From the NCBI RefSeq assembly GCF_024171645.1, contig NZ_JALKAC010000009.1, positions 1-64,000 on the forward strand: DNA of 64,000 nt. The letters are read 5' to 3'. The notes beneath the pieces are model-generated. The model was not told the origin of the DNA and did no database searches. It saw only the letters and a list, made by a program, of their open reading frames with translations. Of this stretch, positions 51,830-60,535 are shown in pieces. Every line of letters begins with the position of its first letter. The stretch's first letter is position 1. The position numbers and the translations under genes were made by a program. The DNA comes from Flavobacterium sp. HSC-32F16. GTDB taxonomy: Bacteria > Bacteroidota > Bacteroidia > Flavobacteriales > Flavobacteriaceae.

Positions 51830-53584
51830 TTAATTCGCAACCGAGAATTGAGAATCGTATAAGTTTTTATAATACCCATCAGTTTTCATTAATAATTCCT
51901 GATGCGTTCCTTGTTCCACAATCAAACCTTTATCCATTACCACAATTTTATCAGCATTTACGATGGTTGCCAAACGATGCGCAATAATAATAGAAGTTCT
52001 TCCTTTTGTAATCGTTTCTGTCGCACGCTGAATCAATTCTTCGGAATAGCTGTCGATTGACGAAGTTGCTTCATCCAAAATCAAAATACTTGGATTACTG
52101 ACATACGAACGTAAAAAAGCAATCAGCTGTCTTTGTCCAGACGACAGCATCACGCCGCGTTCCTTAACATCAAAATCATAATTATCCGGAAGACTCATGA
52201 TAAAATCGTGAACACCAATTTTCTTTGCGGCATCCAAAACTTTTTCGCGGGTAATTTCTGGATTATGAAGTGTAATATTATTGTAAATCGTATCGGCAAA
52301 TAAAAAGACATCCTGTAAAACCACAGCAATTTGTTTTCGAAGTGAAGCCAAAGTATAATTCTCAATATTTTCTCCATCAATACAAATCGTTCCGCTGCTA
52401 ATTTCATAAAAACGATTCAGCAAATTAATAATAGTCGATTTTCCAGCTCCTGTTGAACCAACAATGGCAACGGTTTGTCCTGCATTTACAGATAAATCAA
52501 TACCTTTTATAACTTCTTCTTCGGGAATATAACTAAAACGAACTTGTTTAAAATCGATAGTTCCGTTAAAAACCGGAGCTTCAATTGTACCTGTATCCTG
52601 AATGTGATCCTGAGTATCGATAATGTCAAAAACACGATTTGCAGCAATCATTCCCAGCTGCATTTCGTTGAATTTATCTGCAATCTGCCTTAACGGATTA
52701 AAAAGCATTCCGATAAACATTGTATAAGAAAACAAATCTCCAAAGGTGGTAAAGTTATCACCATTTAAAATTTTAAACCCTCCAATAACCACAACCAGGC
52801 CTAAAGTAATCGACGAAATAATATCGGCAATAGGGAAGAAGATCGAGTTGTACAAAATGGTTTTAATCCAGGCAACTCTGTGTTTGTCATTTATAACCCT
52901 GAAATTTTCGGCTTCAATTTTTTCACGATTAAAAAGCTGTACGATTTTCATTCCCGTTACGCGTTCCTGAACAAACGAGTTCATATTAGCAATCTGCGTA
53001 CGAACTTCCTCAAAAGCGATTTGCATTTTACGCTGAAAAATTCGGGTAATATAAACCAGAAGAGGCATCGCAACAACTACAATCCAGGTCAGCTGCCAAT
53101 TCATATAAAACATGAAAATCAAAACCACAAGCATTTTCATCAAATCACTTATAATCATAAACAATCCCTGACTGAAAATACGAGCAATCGATTCAATATC
53201 CGAAACTGATCTGGTAACCAATTGCCCTACCGGAACCAAATCGAAATACTTCATCCTAAAGCTTAAAATGTGTTTAAAAAGCTTGGTTCTAATATCTTTT
53301 ACAATATCCTGCCCGAGCCAGTTGGCCCAAAAGACAAAGTAAAACTGAGAAAAAACTTCCATTACCAAAACAGCACCCATTAAAATAATATACAACAGTA
53401 AACCCGTTTTATCGTGCGTTTTAATATAGCCGTCGACCGTTTGTTTTAATAAGTAAGGTCTCAGTGCGGCAAAAATGGAGAGTGAAACCGCAAAAATAAT
53501 AACGCCGTAATAACGCCATTTATAGGGTTTCGTATATTTTAAAATTCGTTTAAATAAACCGGTATCAAATGCTTTTGCTTTCAT
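51830..53584 (-). CDS. ABC exporter, MsbA-like (fused permease-ATPase)
   Basis: A 584-residue half-transporter. Six membrane helices (about 20-320) contain MKYFDLVPVGQLVTRSVSDIESI. The nucleotide-binding domain has Walker A GSTGAGKS, Q-loop QDVF, signature LSSGQRQL, Walker B SILILDEATSSID and H-loop IAHRLATI. All are intact, so it should function as a homodimer. Relatives flip lipid A precursors or export drugs and lipids; the substrate cannot be decided. The downstream kinase starts 15 bases after its stop. Confidence 0.92.
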   Translation of the reverse strand: MKAKAFDTGLFKRILKYTKPYKWRYYGVIIFAVSLSIFAALRPYLLKQTVDGYIKTHDKTGLLLYIILMGAVLVMEVFSQFYFVFWANWLGQDIVKDIRTKLFKHILSFRMKYFDLVPVGQLVTRSVSDIESIARIFSQGLFMIISDLMKMLVVLIFMFYMNWQLTWIVVVAMPLLVYITRIFQRKMQIAFEEVRTQIANMNSFVQERVTGMKIVQLFNREKIEAENFRVINDKHRVAWIKTILYNSIFFPIADIISSITLGLVVVIGGFKILNGDNFTTFGDLFSYTMFIGMLFNPLRQIADKFNEMQLGMIAANRVFDIIDTQDHIQDTGTIEAPVFNGTIDFKQVRFSYIPEEEVIKGIDLSVNAGQTVAIVGSTGAGKSTIINLLNRFYEISSGTICIDGENIENYTLASLRKQIAVVLQDVFLFADTIYNNITLHNPEITREKVLDAAKKIGVHDFIMSLPDNYDFDVKERGVMLSSGQRQLIAFLRSYVSNPSILILDEATSSIDSYSEELIQRATETITKGRTSIIIAHRLATIVNADKIVVMDKGLIVEQGTHQELLMKTDGYYKNLYDSQFSVAN

Positions 53585-53609
53585 TTATTTTTTAAGCTTT
53601 AAGCTTTAT

Positions 53610-53646
53610 GCAATAAGCTTTAGGCGCAAAGTATAAAGCTTATTGC
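53610..53646 (-). terminator. Hairpin between truA and the ABC exporter
   Basis: Arms gcaataagcttta (53610-53622) and taaagcttattgc (53634-53646) are a perfect 13-bp inverted repeat, amid other aagctt variants. It lies 20 bases past the truA stop. There is no strong T run, so it may be only a weak terminator or a repeat. Confidence 0.5.
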
Positions 53647-53666
53647 CTACAGCCTACAGCTTAAAG

Positions 53667-54401
53667 CTATAGGTAATCGTAATAAATTTTGGTTAAATAC
53701 AAACCATGCGCCGGAACCGAAAATCCAGCTTTTTTTCTGTTTTTACTGGCAATAATATTTTCAAAATCAGCCAGAGTGATTTTGTGTAATCCTATATTAA
53801 TTAAAGTTCCTACAATTGCCCGAACCATGTTTCGTAAAAAACGATTCGCCGAAATTGTAAAAACGAGTTTGTTGTTTTCATGTTTCCAATATGCCTCAAA
53901 AATCGTGCAGTCAAAAGTATTAACATCTGTATTTACTTTTGAGAAACACTGAAAATCGATATGGTTTAACAAGATCTTTGCAGCTTCGTTCATTAAATCA
54001 ATATCTAATTTTTGATTTACATACCAGCTTAATCCCTCTAAAAACGGATTTTTTATCGTATTAATATGATATTCGTATGTTCTTTTTGTCGCATCAAATC
54101 TACAATGCGCATCATCATGAACCGAAATTAAATTGTAAACCGCAATGTCTTTAGGTAAATACGAATTCAGTTTATGAACCAAAACAGGAATATCAATTGA
54201 TTTTTCTAAATCAAAATGACCATACATTTCCTCGGCATGAACACCAGTATCTGTTCTTCCGGCGCCCATAACATTTATGGTCGAATTTAATAAAACCGAA
54301 AGCGCTTTATTTAAAGTTTCCTGAACTGATGAAGCATTAGGTTGAAACTGCCAGCCATGATAGTGAGTTCCGTTATAAGCAAAATGAATAAAATATCTCA
54401 T
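53667..54401 (-). CDS. truA: tRNA pseudouridine(38-40) synthase
   Basis: A 244-residue enzyme that makes pseudouridine at positions 38, 39 and 40 in the tRNA anticodon arm. The catalytic Asp51 is in GAGRTDTGVHAE. The opening YFIHFAYNGTHYHGWQFQPNASSVQ and ANRFLRNMVRAIVGTL are family signatures. The start is put at 54401 (MRYFIHFAY), because a longer reading adds nine residues not present in the family. Confidence 0.95.
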   Translation of the reverse strand: MRYFIHFAYNGTHYHGWQFQPNASSVQETLNKALSVLLNSTINVMGAGRTDTGVHAEEMYGHFDLEKSIDIPVLVHKLNSYLPKDIAVYNLISVHDDAHCRFDATKRTYEYHINTIKNPFLEGLSWYVNQKLDIDLMNEAAKILLNHIDFQCFSKVNTDVNTFDCTIFEAYWKHENNKLVFTISANRFLRNMVRAIVGTLINIGLHKITLADFENIIASKNRKKAGFSVPAHGLYLTKIYYDYL

Positions 54402-54443
54402 GTGAGGGACAGAGGTTTTGAAGTGCAAAGGTACGAAAAAAAG

Positions 54444-54665
54444 TGGCTAAGGTTCTAAGATACTAAGAGGCTGAGTTTTTTTTAAGGTTCTGAAGTGAAA
54501 AGTTTTTTTAGGATGATTATCATACGATGTAATTTATAGACGCGCACAGCAGTGCATCTAATATCCAAATAGTAAATAAATATAAAAGAGAATTGAGACG
54601 CGTTATAATGTTTTTCTACAAGAAAAACCTTTGTACCTTTGCATCTGTCAACCTTTGCACCTCAA
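54444..54665. repeat. Degenerate intergenic repeats between truA and phosphodiesterase genes
   Basis: Copies of 'ctaaggttctaaga/actaagaggctga' (54444-54495) and of 'aacctttgtacctttgcatctg' (54627-54665) resemble those at 9579-9655 and 59370-59505. TACCTTTG (54634-54641) also fits the -7 consensus for the plus-strand gene, but no good -33 box is found. The 270-base gap has no other feature. Confidence 0.55.
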
Positions 54666-54672
54666 TAGAAAA

Positions 54673-55167
54673 TTGAAAAAAATCCTCCTGCTTTCCGATA
54701 CGCACTCTCATATTGATGATACTATTTTAAAATATGTCGCTCAGGCCGATGAAGTTTGGCATGCAGGTGATATTGGCGATTTAAATGTAACTGATACAAT
54801 AAAAAAGCTAAAACCGCTGCGATGTGTTTATGGAAATATTGATGATGCAAAAGCGAGATTGGAATTTCCATTACATAATAGGTTCATGTGCGAAAATGTT
54901 TCGGTATGGATTACACATATTGGCGGTTATCCAGGAAAATACAATCCTGCGATTAGGGAAGAAATGGCTTCGAATCCACCTAAATTATTCATCTGCGGAC
55001 ATTCGCATATTTTAAAAGTGATGTTTGATAAAAAGAATAATCTATTACATATGAATCCAGGTGCGGCAGGGAAAAGTGGTTTTCACCAAATGCGGACTAT
55101 GCTTCGTTTTGTAATAGAAGAGGATAAAATAAAAGATCTGGAGATTATAGAAATTGGTAAAAAATAA
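54673..55167 (+). CDS. YfcE-type metallophosphoesterase
   Basis: A 164-residue phosphodiesterase of the YfcE/MJ0936 family. Motifs for two metals are in order: SDTHSH (Asp9, His11), AGDIGD (Asp33), GNIDDA and CGHSHI. The preferred TTG start at 54673 places the SDTHSH motif at its usual distance; a longer reading would translate an intergenic repeat. It is convergent with the kinase gene, with only 2 bases between stops. Substrates in the family include cyclic nucleotides and other diesters; the natural one is unknown. Confidence 0.88.
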   Translation: MKKILLLSDTHSHIDDTILKYVAQADEVWHAGDIGDLNVTDTIKKLKPLRCVYGNIDDAKARLEFPLHNRFMCENVSVWITHIGGYPGKYNPAIREEMASNPPKLFICGHSHILKVMFDKKNNLLHMNPGAAGKSGFHQMRTMLRFVIEEDKIKDLEIIEIGKK

Positions 55168-55169
55168 AA

Positions 55170-56090
55170 TTACAAAATTGGAACTTTTATTTTAATAGAA
55201 GTTCCTGTATTTTCATTCGCTCTGGAAATAATAGAAAAATTACCTTTTAATTTTTTAATTCTCACTCTGATTCGGTTTAAACCAAAACCTTCAATTTCGT
55301 TAAGTTTTTCTGCATCAAAGCCCTTTCCGTTATCGTGAATTATAATGATTAAATGATTGTTATTTTCGTGCAGTGAAATTTGAGCTTTTTGTGCTTCACT
55401 GTGTTTTATAATATTGCTTAGCAGCTCTGAGACAATAAAATAAAGTTTCGTTTCAAATTTTTCAGAATATCGGGTATCTGTTGAAACTGAACTTGAAAAT
55501 TTAAACTGAATACTCGAATTAGAATTTCTTTCGCACAAATCTTCCAAAGCATAAATTAAACCGAAACGAACCAAAAGAGTAGGAACGAGGTCATGTGATA
55601 TATCGCGTAAAAGGTCGTGGGCTTCGGCCAGAATAGTTTTTGCTTTTTGAATTTCTTCAGATTGGATGTTGTTTTTTGTTGTAAAAACATTTAGATGCAG
55701 TCCGGCCGAAGATAATAGCGAATTTATATTATCATGCAAAAAGGAAGCAATCTTTTTTTGTTCTGTTTCCTGACTGTCAATTCCTGCATTTATTACATTT
55801 AAAAGTATTTTCTGCTTAGTGTCTTTACGTTTAATTTTCTGTTTTAATCGGTTATTTTGATATGCATAATAAATAAGGAAAAATAATAAAACAACTAAAA
55901 TTAAAGACAAACTAATCAGTTTTTTATTTAGTAATTGTTCTTGCTTAATGTTCTTAGAAACAGCTGTTTTTTTTGAGGTTTCAATAGAGGATGCTTCTCT
56001 TTTTTCAGAAGGAGCAGGCTTTTGGCCAAAAACCATATTTTCTGTCGATATAAAGAAAAAAGCTACTATTAGAATTCTAATAAAAAACAT
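55170..56090 (-). CDS. NarX/DegS-type sensor histidine kinase
   Basis: A 306-residue kinase. A signal-anchor (about 3-20) and one membrane segment near 57-77 surround a short, basic external region. The HisKA_3 dimerisation motif EQKKIASFLHDNINSLLSS has phospho-His119. The ATPase domain has DNGKGFD and EGFGLNRIRVRIKKLKG. With so little outside the membrane, it probably senses through the membrane or a partner. The cognate regulator is immediately upstream (39-base gap). Confidence 0.9.
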   Translation of the reverse strand: MFFIRILIVAFFFISTENMVFGQKPAPSEKREASSIETSKKTAVSKNIKQEQLLNKKLISLSLILVVLLFFLIYYAYQNNRLKQKIKRKDTKQKILLNVINAGIDSQETEQKKIASFLHDNINSLLSSAGLHLNVFTTKNNIQSEEIQKAKTILAEAHDLLRDISHDLVPTLLVRFGLIYALEDLCERNSNSSIQFKFSSSVSTDTRYSEKFETKLYFIVSELLSNIIKHSEAQKAQISLHENNNHLIIIIHDNGKGFDAEKLNEIEGFGLNRIRVRIKKLKGNFSIISRANENTGTSIKIKVPIL

Positions 56091-56129
56091 ATGTTTTGTT
56101 TGATTTTAAGTATTTCGTAAATTGAATTA

Positions 56130-56786
56130 CTAATTGATTAAATGATTTTTTAAAGCATATTTTACAAGCCCGATTGTGTTTTTTATATTGAGTTTTTTCA
56201 TAATGTTTTTTCGGTGCGTTTCAACAGTATTTATGCTGATAAAAAGTTTTTCACTTATCTCTTTTCCGCTGTATTCCAGACAGATCAGTGTTGTAATTTC
56301 AATTTCCCTTGGACTTAAAATGGGGTTTTCGATATAAACATTCTGATTTAGTTTTGGATTGTTTTGAGAAAACATACTAAAAATTTTTTCTCTTACTGCA
56401 TCCGAAAAGTATTCCTGTCCTTCATTAACAGCTTCAATAGCTTCGATTATATTTTCGCCGGCACACTTTTTAGTCAAATATCCTTTAGCGCCTAATTTCA
56501 TTACTTCTTTAATGATCTTAAGATCATCATAACTCGATAAAATAATCACTTTACAAGGAAGCCCTTTTTGATTAAATTCTTTTAAAACTTCAATGCCGTC
56601 TTTTACAGGCATGCTGATGTCCAGAACTAAAATATCGGCCTGATTTTGAATTACATCATCGTATATAGTTGTACCATTCAATGAACTGCCCACAATCTCA
56701 AAGTTTGAAACCGTCTGCAGTAAATTGCTCAGTCCGTCAATAAGCACCTGATGATCATCGGCAAGATGTATTTTTATTTTATTCAT
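56130..56786 (-). CDS. NarL/FixJ-type response regulator
   Basis: A 218-residue regulator. The receiver has Asp10/Asp11, phospho-Asp56 in DILVLDISMPVKDG, and Lys in AKGYLTKK. The C-terminal LuxR-type helix-turn-helix has LSPREIEITTLICLEYSGKE and ISINTVETHRKNIMKKL. The start at 56786 (MNKIKIHLADDH) avoids an eight-residue extension. It is the first gene of the two-component operon. Confidence 0.93.
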   Translation of the reverse strand: MNKIKIHLADDHQVLIDGLSNLLQTVSNFEIVGSSLNGTTIYDDVIQNQADILVLDISMPVKDGIEVLKEFNQKGLPCKVIILSSYDDLKIIKEVMKLGAKGYLTKKCAGENIIEAIEAVNEGQEYFSDAVREKIFSMFSQNNPKLNQNVYIENPILSPREIEITTLICLEYSGKEISEKLFISINTVETHRKNIMKKLNIKNTIGLVKYALKNHLIN

Positions 56787-56807
56787 AAATGGTTTTTGTG
56801 CAAAACG

Positions 56808-56834
56808 CAAATTTATGAATAAAATATCTTACAA
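56808..56834 (-). promoter_or_regulatory. Candidate promoter of the NarL/NarX pair
   Basis: A minus-strand -7 box, TAAATTTG (CAAATTTA, 56808-56815), and a TTG (CAA, 56832-56834) are separated by 16 bases, one shorter than usual. The start codon follows 22 bases after the -7 box. Confidence 0.5.
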
Positions 56835-56890
56835 AAATAATATTTGGTAATGATTTCAGATATTATGTTACAAGAGGAAAAATAAGCCAC

Positions 56891-56917
56891 AAAAAAACCC
56901 GAATAAAAATTCGGGTT
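56891..56917 (-). terminator. Terminator of the DUF4293 gene
   Basis: Stem aacccgaa (56896-56903) with ttcgggtt (56910-56917). The A run to its left gives the T tract on the minus strand. It lies 31 bases past the stop. Confidence 0.8.
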
Positions 56918-56947
56918 CTCTTCGCACAAAAAATTAAGTTTATAGGT

Positions 56948-57364
56948 TTATCTCAAACGGTCTACAGATTTTACAAGATCTTCATCCTTTTTGATGGCCT
57001 TATTAGCTAAAACTAATAATACGATAGCAACAATAGGAAGAAACATCCCAATACCTTTCTCAGAAACGGCGTTAACAGTTTCTCCAGATAAATTTAGAGA
57101 ACGATATACAAATAATCCTAATAAAATTAAATTTAATATTATATTCAGTCTGCCCATTACAAACTGATTTTGTCTTTTTTTGTATGAAATAATGCTAATG
57201 ATAGTAAGCATTGTGCTTAAACCTAAAATTATAGTGTAAACCTGATCTTGCATAAAGTAAAATGGCTTACCTGTATTTAGGGTCCAAAGCGGCGTAAAAA
57301 ACATTAAAACCCCTGTTACTACAAAGGTTAGAATTAGATATACGGTTTGAATTCGTTGTAACAT
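56948..57364 (-). CDS. DUF4293 family membrane protein
   Basis: A 138-residue protein with four membrane segments (about 7-25, 43-62, 74-92 and 105-125). The opening MLQRIQTVYLILTFVVTGVLMFF matches DUF4293, a Bacteroidota family. It often lies next to rho, as here, where the two genes are divergent. No function is known. It has its own terminator. Confidence 0.87.
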   Translation of the reverse strand: MLQRIQTVYLILTFVVTGVLMFFTPLWTLNTGKPFYFMQDQVYTIILGLSTMLTIISIISYKKRQNQFVMGRLNIILNLILLGLFVYRSLNLSGETVNAVSEKGIGMFLPIVAIVLLVLANKAIKKDEDLVKSVDRLR

Positions 57365-57412
57365 AACTTGAAATTGTTTTACAAAAATATATTTTCTTTT
57401 TTTAAAATACTA

Positions 57413-57442
57413 TTGTATGATTAAATTTTATTCGTATTATTG
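57413..57442 (+). promoter_or_regulatory. Candidate promoter of rho
   Basis: A TTG (57413-57415) and a near-consensus -7 box TATTATTG (57435-57442, one mismatch from TANNTTTG) are separated by 19 bases. About 105 bases of leader precede the rho ATG. No other feature was recognised in that leader. Confidence 0.45.
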
Positions 57443-57548
57443 CATCAAAATACCGTAAGCACTTCATACTGCGGTCAATTGAAATAAAATATCTACCTAT
57501 TCTTTTTACAGTATTTTCCTTTAAAATAATTAAACTCATAGAACATTC

Positions 57549-59366
57549 ATGTTTGATATTTCTGCATTAAAAGAAATGAAGCTTTCTGAGCTTCAAGAAA
57601 TAGCTAAGTTAGCTAAAACAATAAAGATTAATGGCGTTAAAAAAGATACTCTGATTACTCAGATTTTAGCGCATCAAGAGGCGGATTCAGCACCGCCCGC
57701 AGAAGCTGTTGCAGAAAAGGAAGCAAACAATGATAAACCTAAAAGAGCCCGAATTGCTCCTGCAAAAAAAACAGTCAGTAAAAGCGCTCCCGTTCTAGAA
57801 TTTGATGCTGTAGAGGAAACTGCTAAAGAAGTTGAAGCTCCTGAGGCTGTTGAAGAAAAACAGTCAGTGCAAGCTGAAGAAACATCTGAAAATAAGACAG
57901 CACAGGCAAAAGGTCCAAAAGTTGTAAAATTTAGTAAGTCGGCTTATGAAAAAAAGGTCGCACAGCAAAAAGAAAAAGAGGCTACAAAAGAAGTAATTTC
58001 TCCAGAAGAAGTTACAGAAAATGCTCCAGCTGAACCAACTGCTGAAAAAACTGAAAATACTGCCCCGGTTAAAAAGATTAATCCTAATCAAAATAAAAAC
58101 CAAAATCCCAACCAAAATCAAAATCCGAATCAAAATCAAAACCCAAATCAAAATGGGAACGGAAATGGTAATAATGGGAATCAAAACCAGAATCAAAATC
58201 AAAATCATAAAAATAAAAAGAACAATAATTTCAGGGATTCAGATTTTGAATTTGACGGAATTATCGAAAGTGAAGGTGTTCTTGAAATGATGCCTGATGG
58301 TTACGGATTTTTACGTTCTTCTGATTATAATTATTTAGCATCACCAGACGATATTTATTTATCGACTTCACAAATAAGATTATTTGGTTTAAAAACCGGA
58401 GACACTGTAAAAGGCGTTGTTCGTCCTCCAAAAGAAGGCGAGAAATTTTTCCCTCTTGTTCGTGTATTAAAAATTAACGGACACGATCCGCAGGTTGTTC
58501 GCGACAGAGTTTCTTTTGAACACCTGACACCTGTTTTTCCTTCTGAAAAATTTAAATTAGCCGAAAAAGGCAGTTCTGTATCAACTCGAATTATTGATTT
58601 GTTTTCTCCTATTGGAAAAGGTCAGCGTGGAATGATCGTTGCGCAGCCAAAAACGGGTAAAACAATGCTTTTAAAAGATATTGCAAATGCAATTGCGGCA
58701 AATCATCCAGAAGTGTATTTAATCGTTCTTTTAATTGATGAGCGTCCGGAGGAGGTTACAGATATGCAGAGAAGTGTTCGCGGTGAAGTTATTGCGTCAA
58801 CTTTTGACAGAGAACCGCAAGAACACGTAAAAATCGCTAATATCGTTTTAGAGAAATCAAAACGTTTAGTAGAATGCGGACATGATGTTGTAATTTTATT
58901 AGATTCTATTACACGTTTAGCAAGAGCTTACAATACGGTACAGCCGGCATCAGGAAAAGTTTTAAGTGGTGGTGTTGATGCTAATGCATTACAAAAACCA
59001 AAACGTTTCTTTGGAGCGGCCAGAAATGTAGAAAATGGTGGTTCATTAAGTATCATCGCAACTGCATTAACAGAAACAGGTTCTAAAATGGACGAGGTAA
59101 TCTTTGAAGAATTTAAAGGAACCGGTAACATGGAGCTTCAATTAGATCGTAAAATTGCCAACAAACGTATTTTCCCTGCAATCGATCTTACTTCTTCAAG
59201 TACGCGTCGTGATGATTTATTACTTGACGAGAAAACGTTACAAAGAATGTGGATCATGCGTAAATATCTATCAGATATGAATCCTGTAGAATCTATGGAT
59301 TTTGTAAACGAGCGTTTCAAGAAAACAAAAAATAACGAAGAGTTTTTGATCTCGATGAATGACTAA
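57549..59366 (+). CDS. rho: Transcription termination factor Rho with disordered insert
   Basis: A 605-residue RNA-dependent ATPase that ends transcripts. The N-terminal Rho_N helix (about 1-40, [19 protein letters not shown]) is followed by a long disordered stretch (about 45-235). This is first Glu/Ala/Lys-rich and then a run of Asn/Gln/Pro/Gly (about 178-226, [20 protein letters not shown]). Then come the RNA-binding domain ([20 protein letters not shown]) and the ATPase core with [31 protein letters not shown] and [15 protein letters not shown]. All core motifs are intact. Such inserts are known in Bacteroidota Rho and can drive phase separation in Bacteroides. Confidence 0.96.
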   Translation: MFDISALKEMKLSELQEIAKLAKTIKINGVKKDTLITQILAHQEADSAPPAEAVAEKEANNDKPKRARIAPAKKTVSKSAPVLEFDAVEETAKEVEAPEAVEEKQSVQAEETSENKTAQAKGPKVVKFSKSAYEKKVAQQKEKEATKEVISPEEVTENAPAEPTAEKTENTAPVKKINPNQNKNQNPNQNQNPNQNQNPNQNGNGNGNNGNQNQNQNQNHKNKKNNNFRDSDFEFDGIIESEGVLEMMPDGYGFLRSSDYNYLASPDDIYLSTSQIRLFGLKTGDTVKGVVRPPKEGEKFFPLVRVLKINGHDPQVVRDRVSFEHLTPVFPSEKFKLAEKGSSVSTRIIDLFSPIGKGQRGMIVAQPKTGKTMLLKDIANAIAANHPEVYLIVLLIDERPEEVTDMQRSVRGEVIASTFDREPQEHVKIANIVLEKSKRLVECGHDVVILLDSITRLARAYNTVQPASGKVLSGGVDANALQKPKRFFGAARNVENGGSLSIIATALTETGSKMDEVIFEEFKGTGNMELQLDRKIANKRIFPAIDLTSSSTRRDDLLLDEKTLQRMWIMRKYLSDMNPVESMDFVNERFKKTKNNEEFLISMND

Positions 59367-59369
59367 AAG

Positions 59370-59505
59370 AAGTTGCTAAGGTTCTGAGATTCTAAGTTTT
59401 TCTATCACTTTAGTTCACAATATAAAAAAGGGATGAGTTTATAAAACTCATCCCTTTTTGTTTTTTATCTTAGAATCTCAGAAACTCAGCTCCTTAGAAT
59501 CTTAG
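59370..59505. repeat. Degenerate repeat pair flanking the rho terminator
   Basis: ctgagattctaag (59384-59396) and its exact reverse complement cttagaatctcag (59469-59481) flank the bidirectional terminator. Further copies of 'cttag' follow to 59505. These belong to the same degenerate family as 9579-9655 and 54444-54495. Confidence 0.65.
59424..59459. terminator. Bidirectional terminator between rho and the M28 peptidase
   Basis: A perfect 16-bp stem, aaaaagggatgagttt (59425-59440) with aaactcatcccttttt (59444-59459), has an A run on one side and a T run on the other. It can end both the rho transcript (plus) and the peptidase transcript (minus). Confidence 0.93.
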
Positions 59506-59509
59506 CCCC

Positions 59510-60529
59510 TTATTTCTTATCAACTACCGGTCTGTTTTCTCTATTTGCTAAATCCCAGGCAAGTACAAAAGCAAGTTTTGTTCTTTTGGTTAAAGCGTCG
59601 TATTCGATTTTTTCAGGTTCGTCGCCTTTTCCGTGATAATCTTCGTGAACTCCATTAAAGAAGAAAATAGCCGGAATACCATGTTTTGCGAAGTTATAGT
59701 GATCAGAACGCTCATAAAAATGATTAGGATCTTTAGGGTCATTAAATTTAAAATCTAAGTCCATTTTGATGTATTTTTCGTTTTGAGCAACAACCGCATT
59801 ATGCAGGTCAGATGATAATCTGTCAGCACCAATTACATATACATAATTGTTTGTGTTAGCGTGTTCCACATCACGACGGCCAATCATGTCAATATTGATA
59901 TCAGCAATAGTGTTTGCGATTGGAAAAAGAGGATTTTCTGAGTAAAAACGAGATCCATGCAAACCATGTTCTTCCCCTGTTACGTGCAAAAACAAAATAG
60001 AACGTTTTGGCCCGTGTCCTTGTTTTTTAGCTTTAGCAAAAGCTTTAGCCATTTCAATAACCGCTACAGTTCCAGAACCATCATCGTCAGCTCCGTTATA
60101 CACTTCGCCATCTTTAATTCCTACGTGATCGTAATGTGCTGAAATAACTAAAACTTCATCCGGTTTTTCAGAACCTTCGATGTAAGCCCAGATATTTTCT
60201 GAATCTGGTAAATTTTGATTGCGTCTGGCATTTAGGTAAGATGCCGGAATGTGCTGATAAAAATCTGAAGCCCCTTTTGGGAAAGATATACCGCTTTTTT
60301 TGTATTGGTCAATCATATAAAGACCTGCTTTTTTCTGTCCCGCAGATCCCGTTTCACGGCCTTCCATTTCATCTGAAGCTACAACATAAAGCATTGTTTT
60401 AAGGTCTTTTTCAGAAATAAGCTTGACGTATTTAGAGGGATCTGAATTGTCTTTGGAAGCAGCCGGCTGCGCATTTTTACATGAAAACGCTGTGGTGGCG
60501 ATTAAAAATAAAATGAGGATTTTTTTCAT
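59510..60529 (-). CDS. M28-family aminopeptidase-type lipoprotein
   Basis: A 339-residue exported zinc peptidase of family M28. The lipobox is IATTAFSC, with Cys17. Metal ligands lie in SAHYDHVG, NGADDDGSGT and VTGEEHGLHGS; further ones are in DMIG and near HYNFAKHGIP. The catalytic Glu and five ligands look complete. M28 enzymes release N-terminal amino acids from peptides. It is 6 bases upstream of, and probably co-transcribed with, nothing else; the DUF3667 gene precedes it in the same direction with a 6-base gap. Confidence 0.92.
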   Translation of the reverse strand: MKKILILFLIATTAFSCKNAQPAASKDNSDPSKYVKLISEKDLKTMLYVVASDEMEGRETGSAGQKKAGLYMIDQYKKSGISFPKGASDFYQHIPASYLNARRNQNLPDSENIWAYIEGSEKPDEVLVISAHYDHVGIKDGEVYNGADDDGSGTVAVIEMAKAFAKAKKQGHGPKRSILFLHVTGEEHGLHGSRFYSENPLFPIANTIADINIDMIGRRDVEHANTNNYVYVIGADRLSSDLHNAVVAQNEKYIKMDLDFKFNDPKDPNHFYERSDHYNFAKHGIPAIFFFNGVHEDYHGKGDEPEKIEYDALTKRTKLAFVLAWDLANRENRPVVDKK

Positions 60530-60535
60530 TTCGTA

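Noticed and set aside
54631-54672. Upstream TTG start for the YfcE-type gene
   Set aside because: It would translate an intergenic repeat and place the SDTHSH motif 14 residues too far in.
57864-58208. A minus-strand 114-residue reading frame rich in Ile and Leu
   Set aside because: It arises only from the antisense of the Asn/Gln codon repeats in rho.
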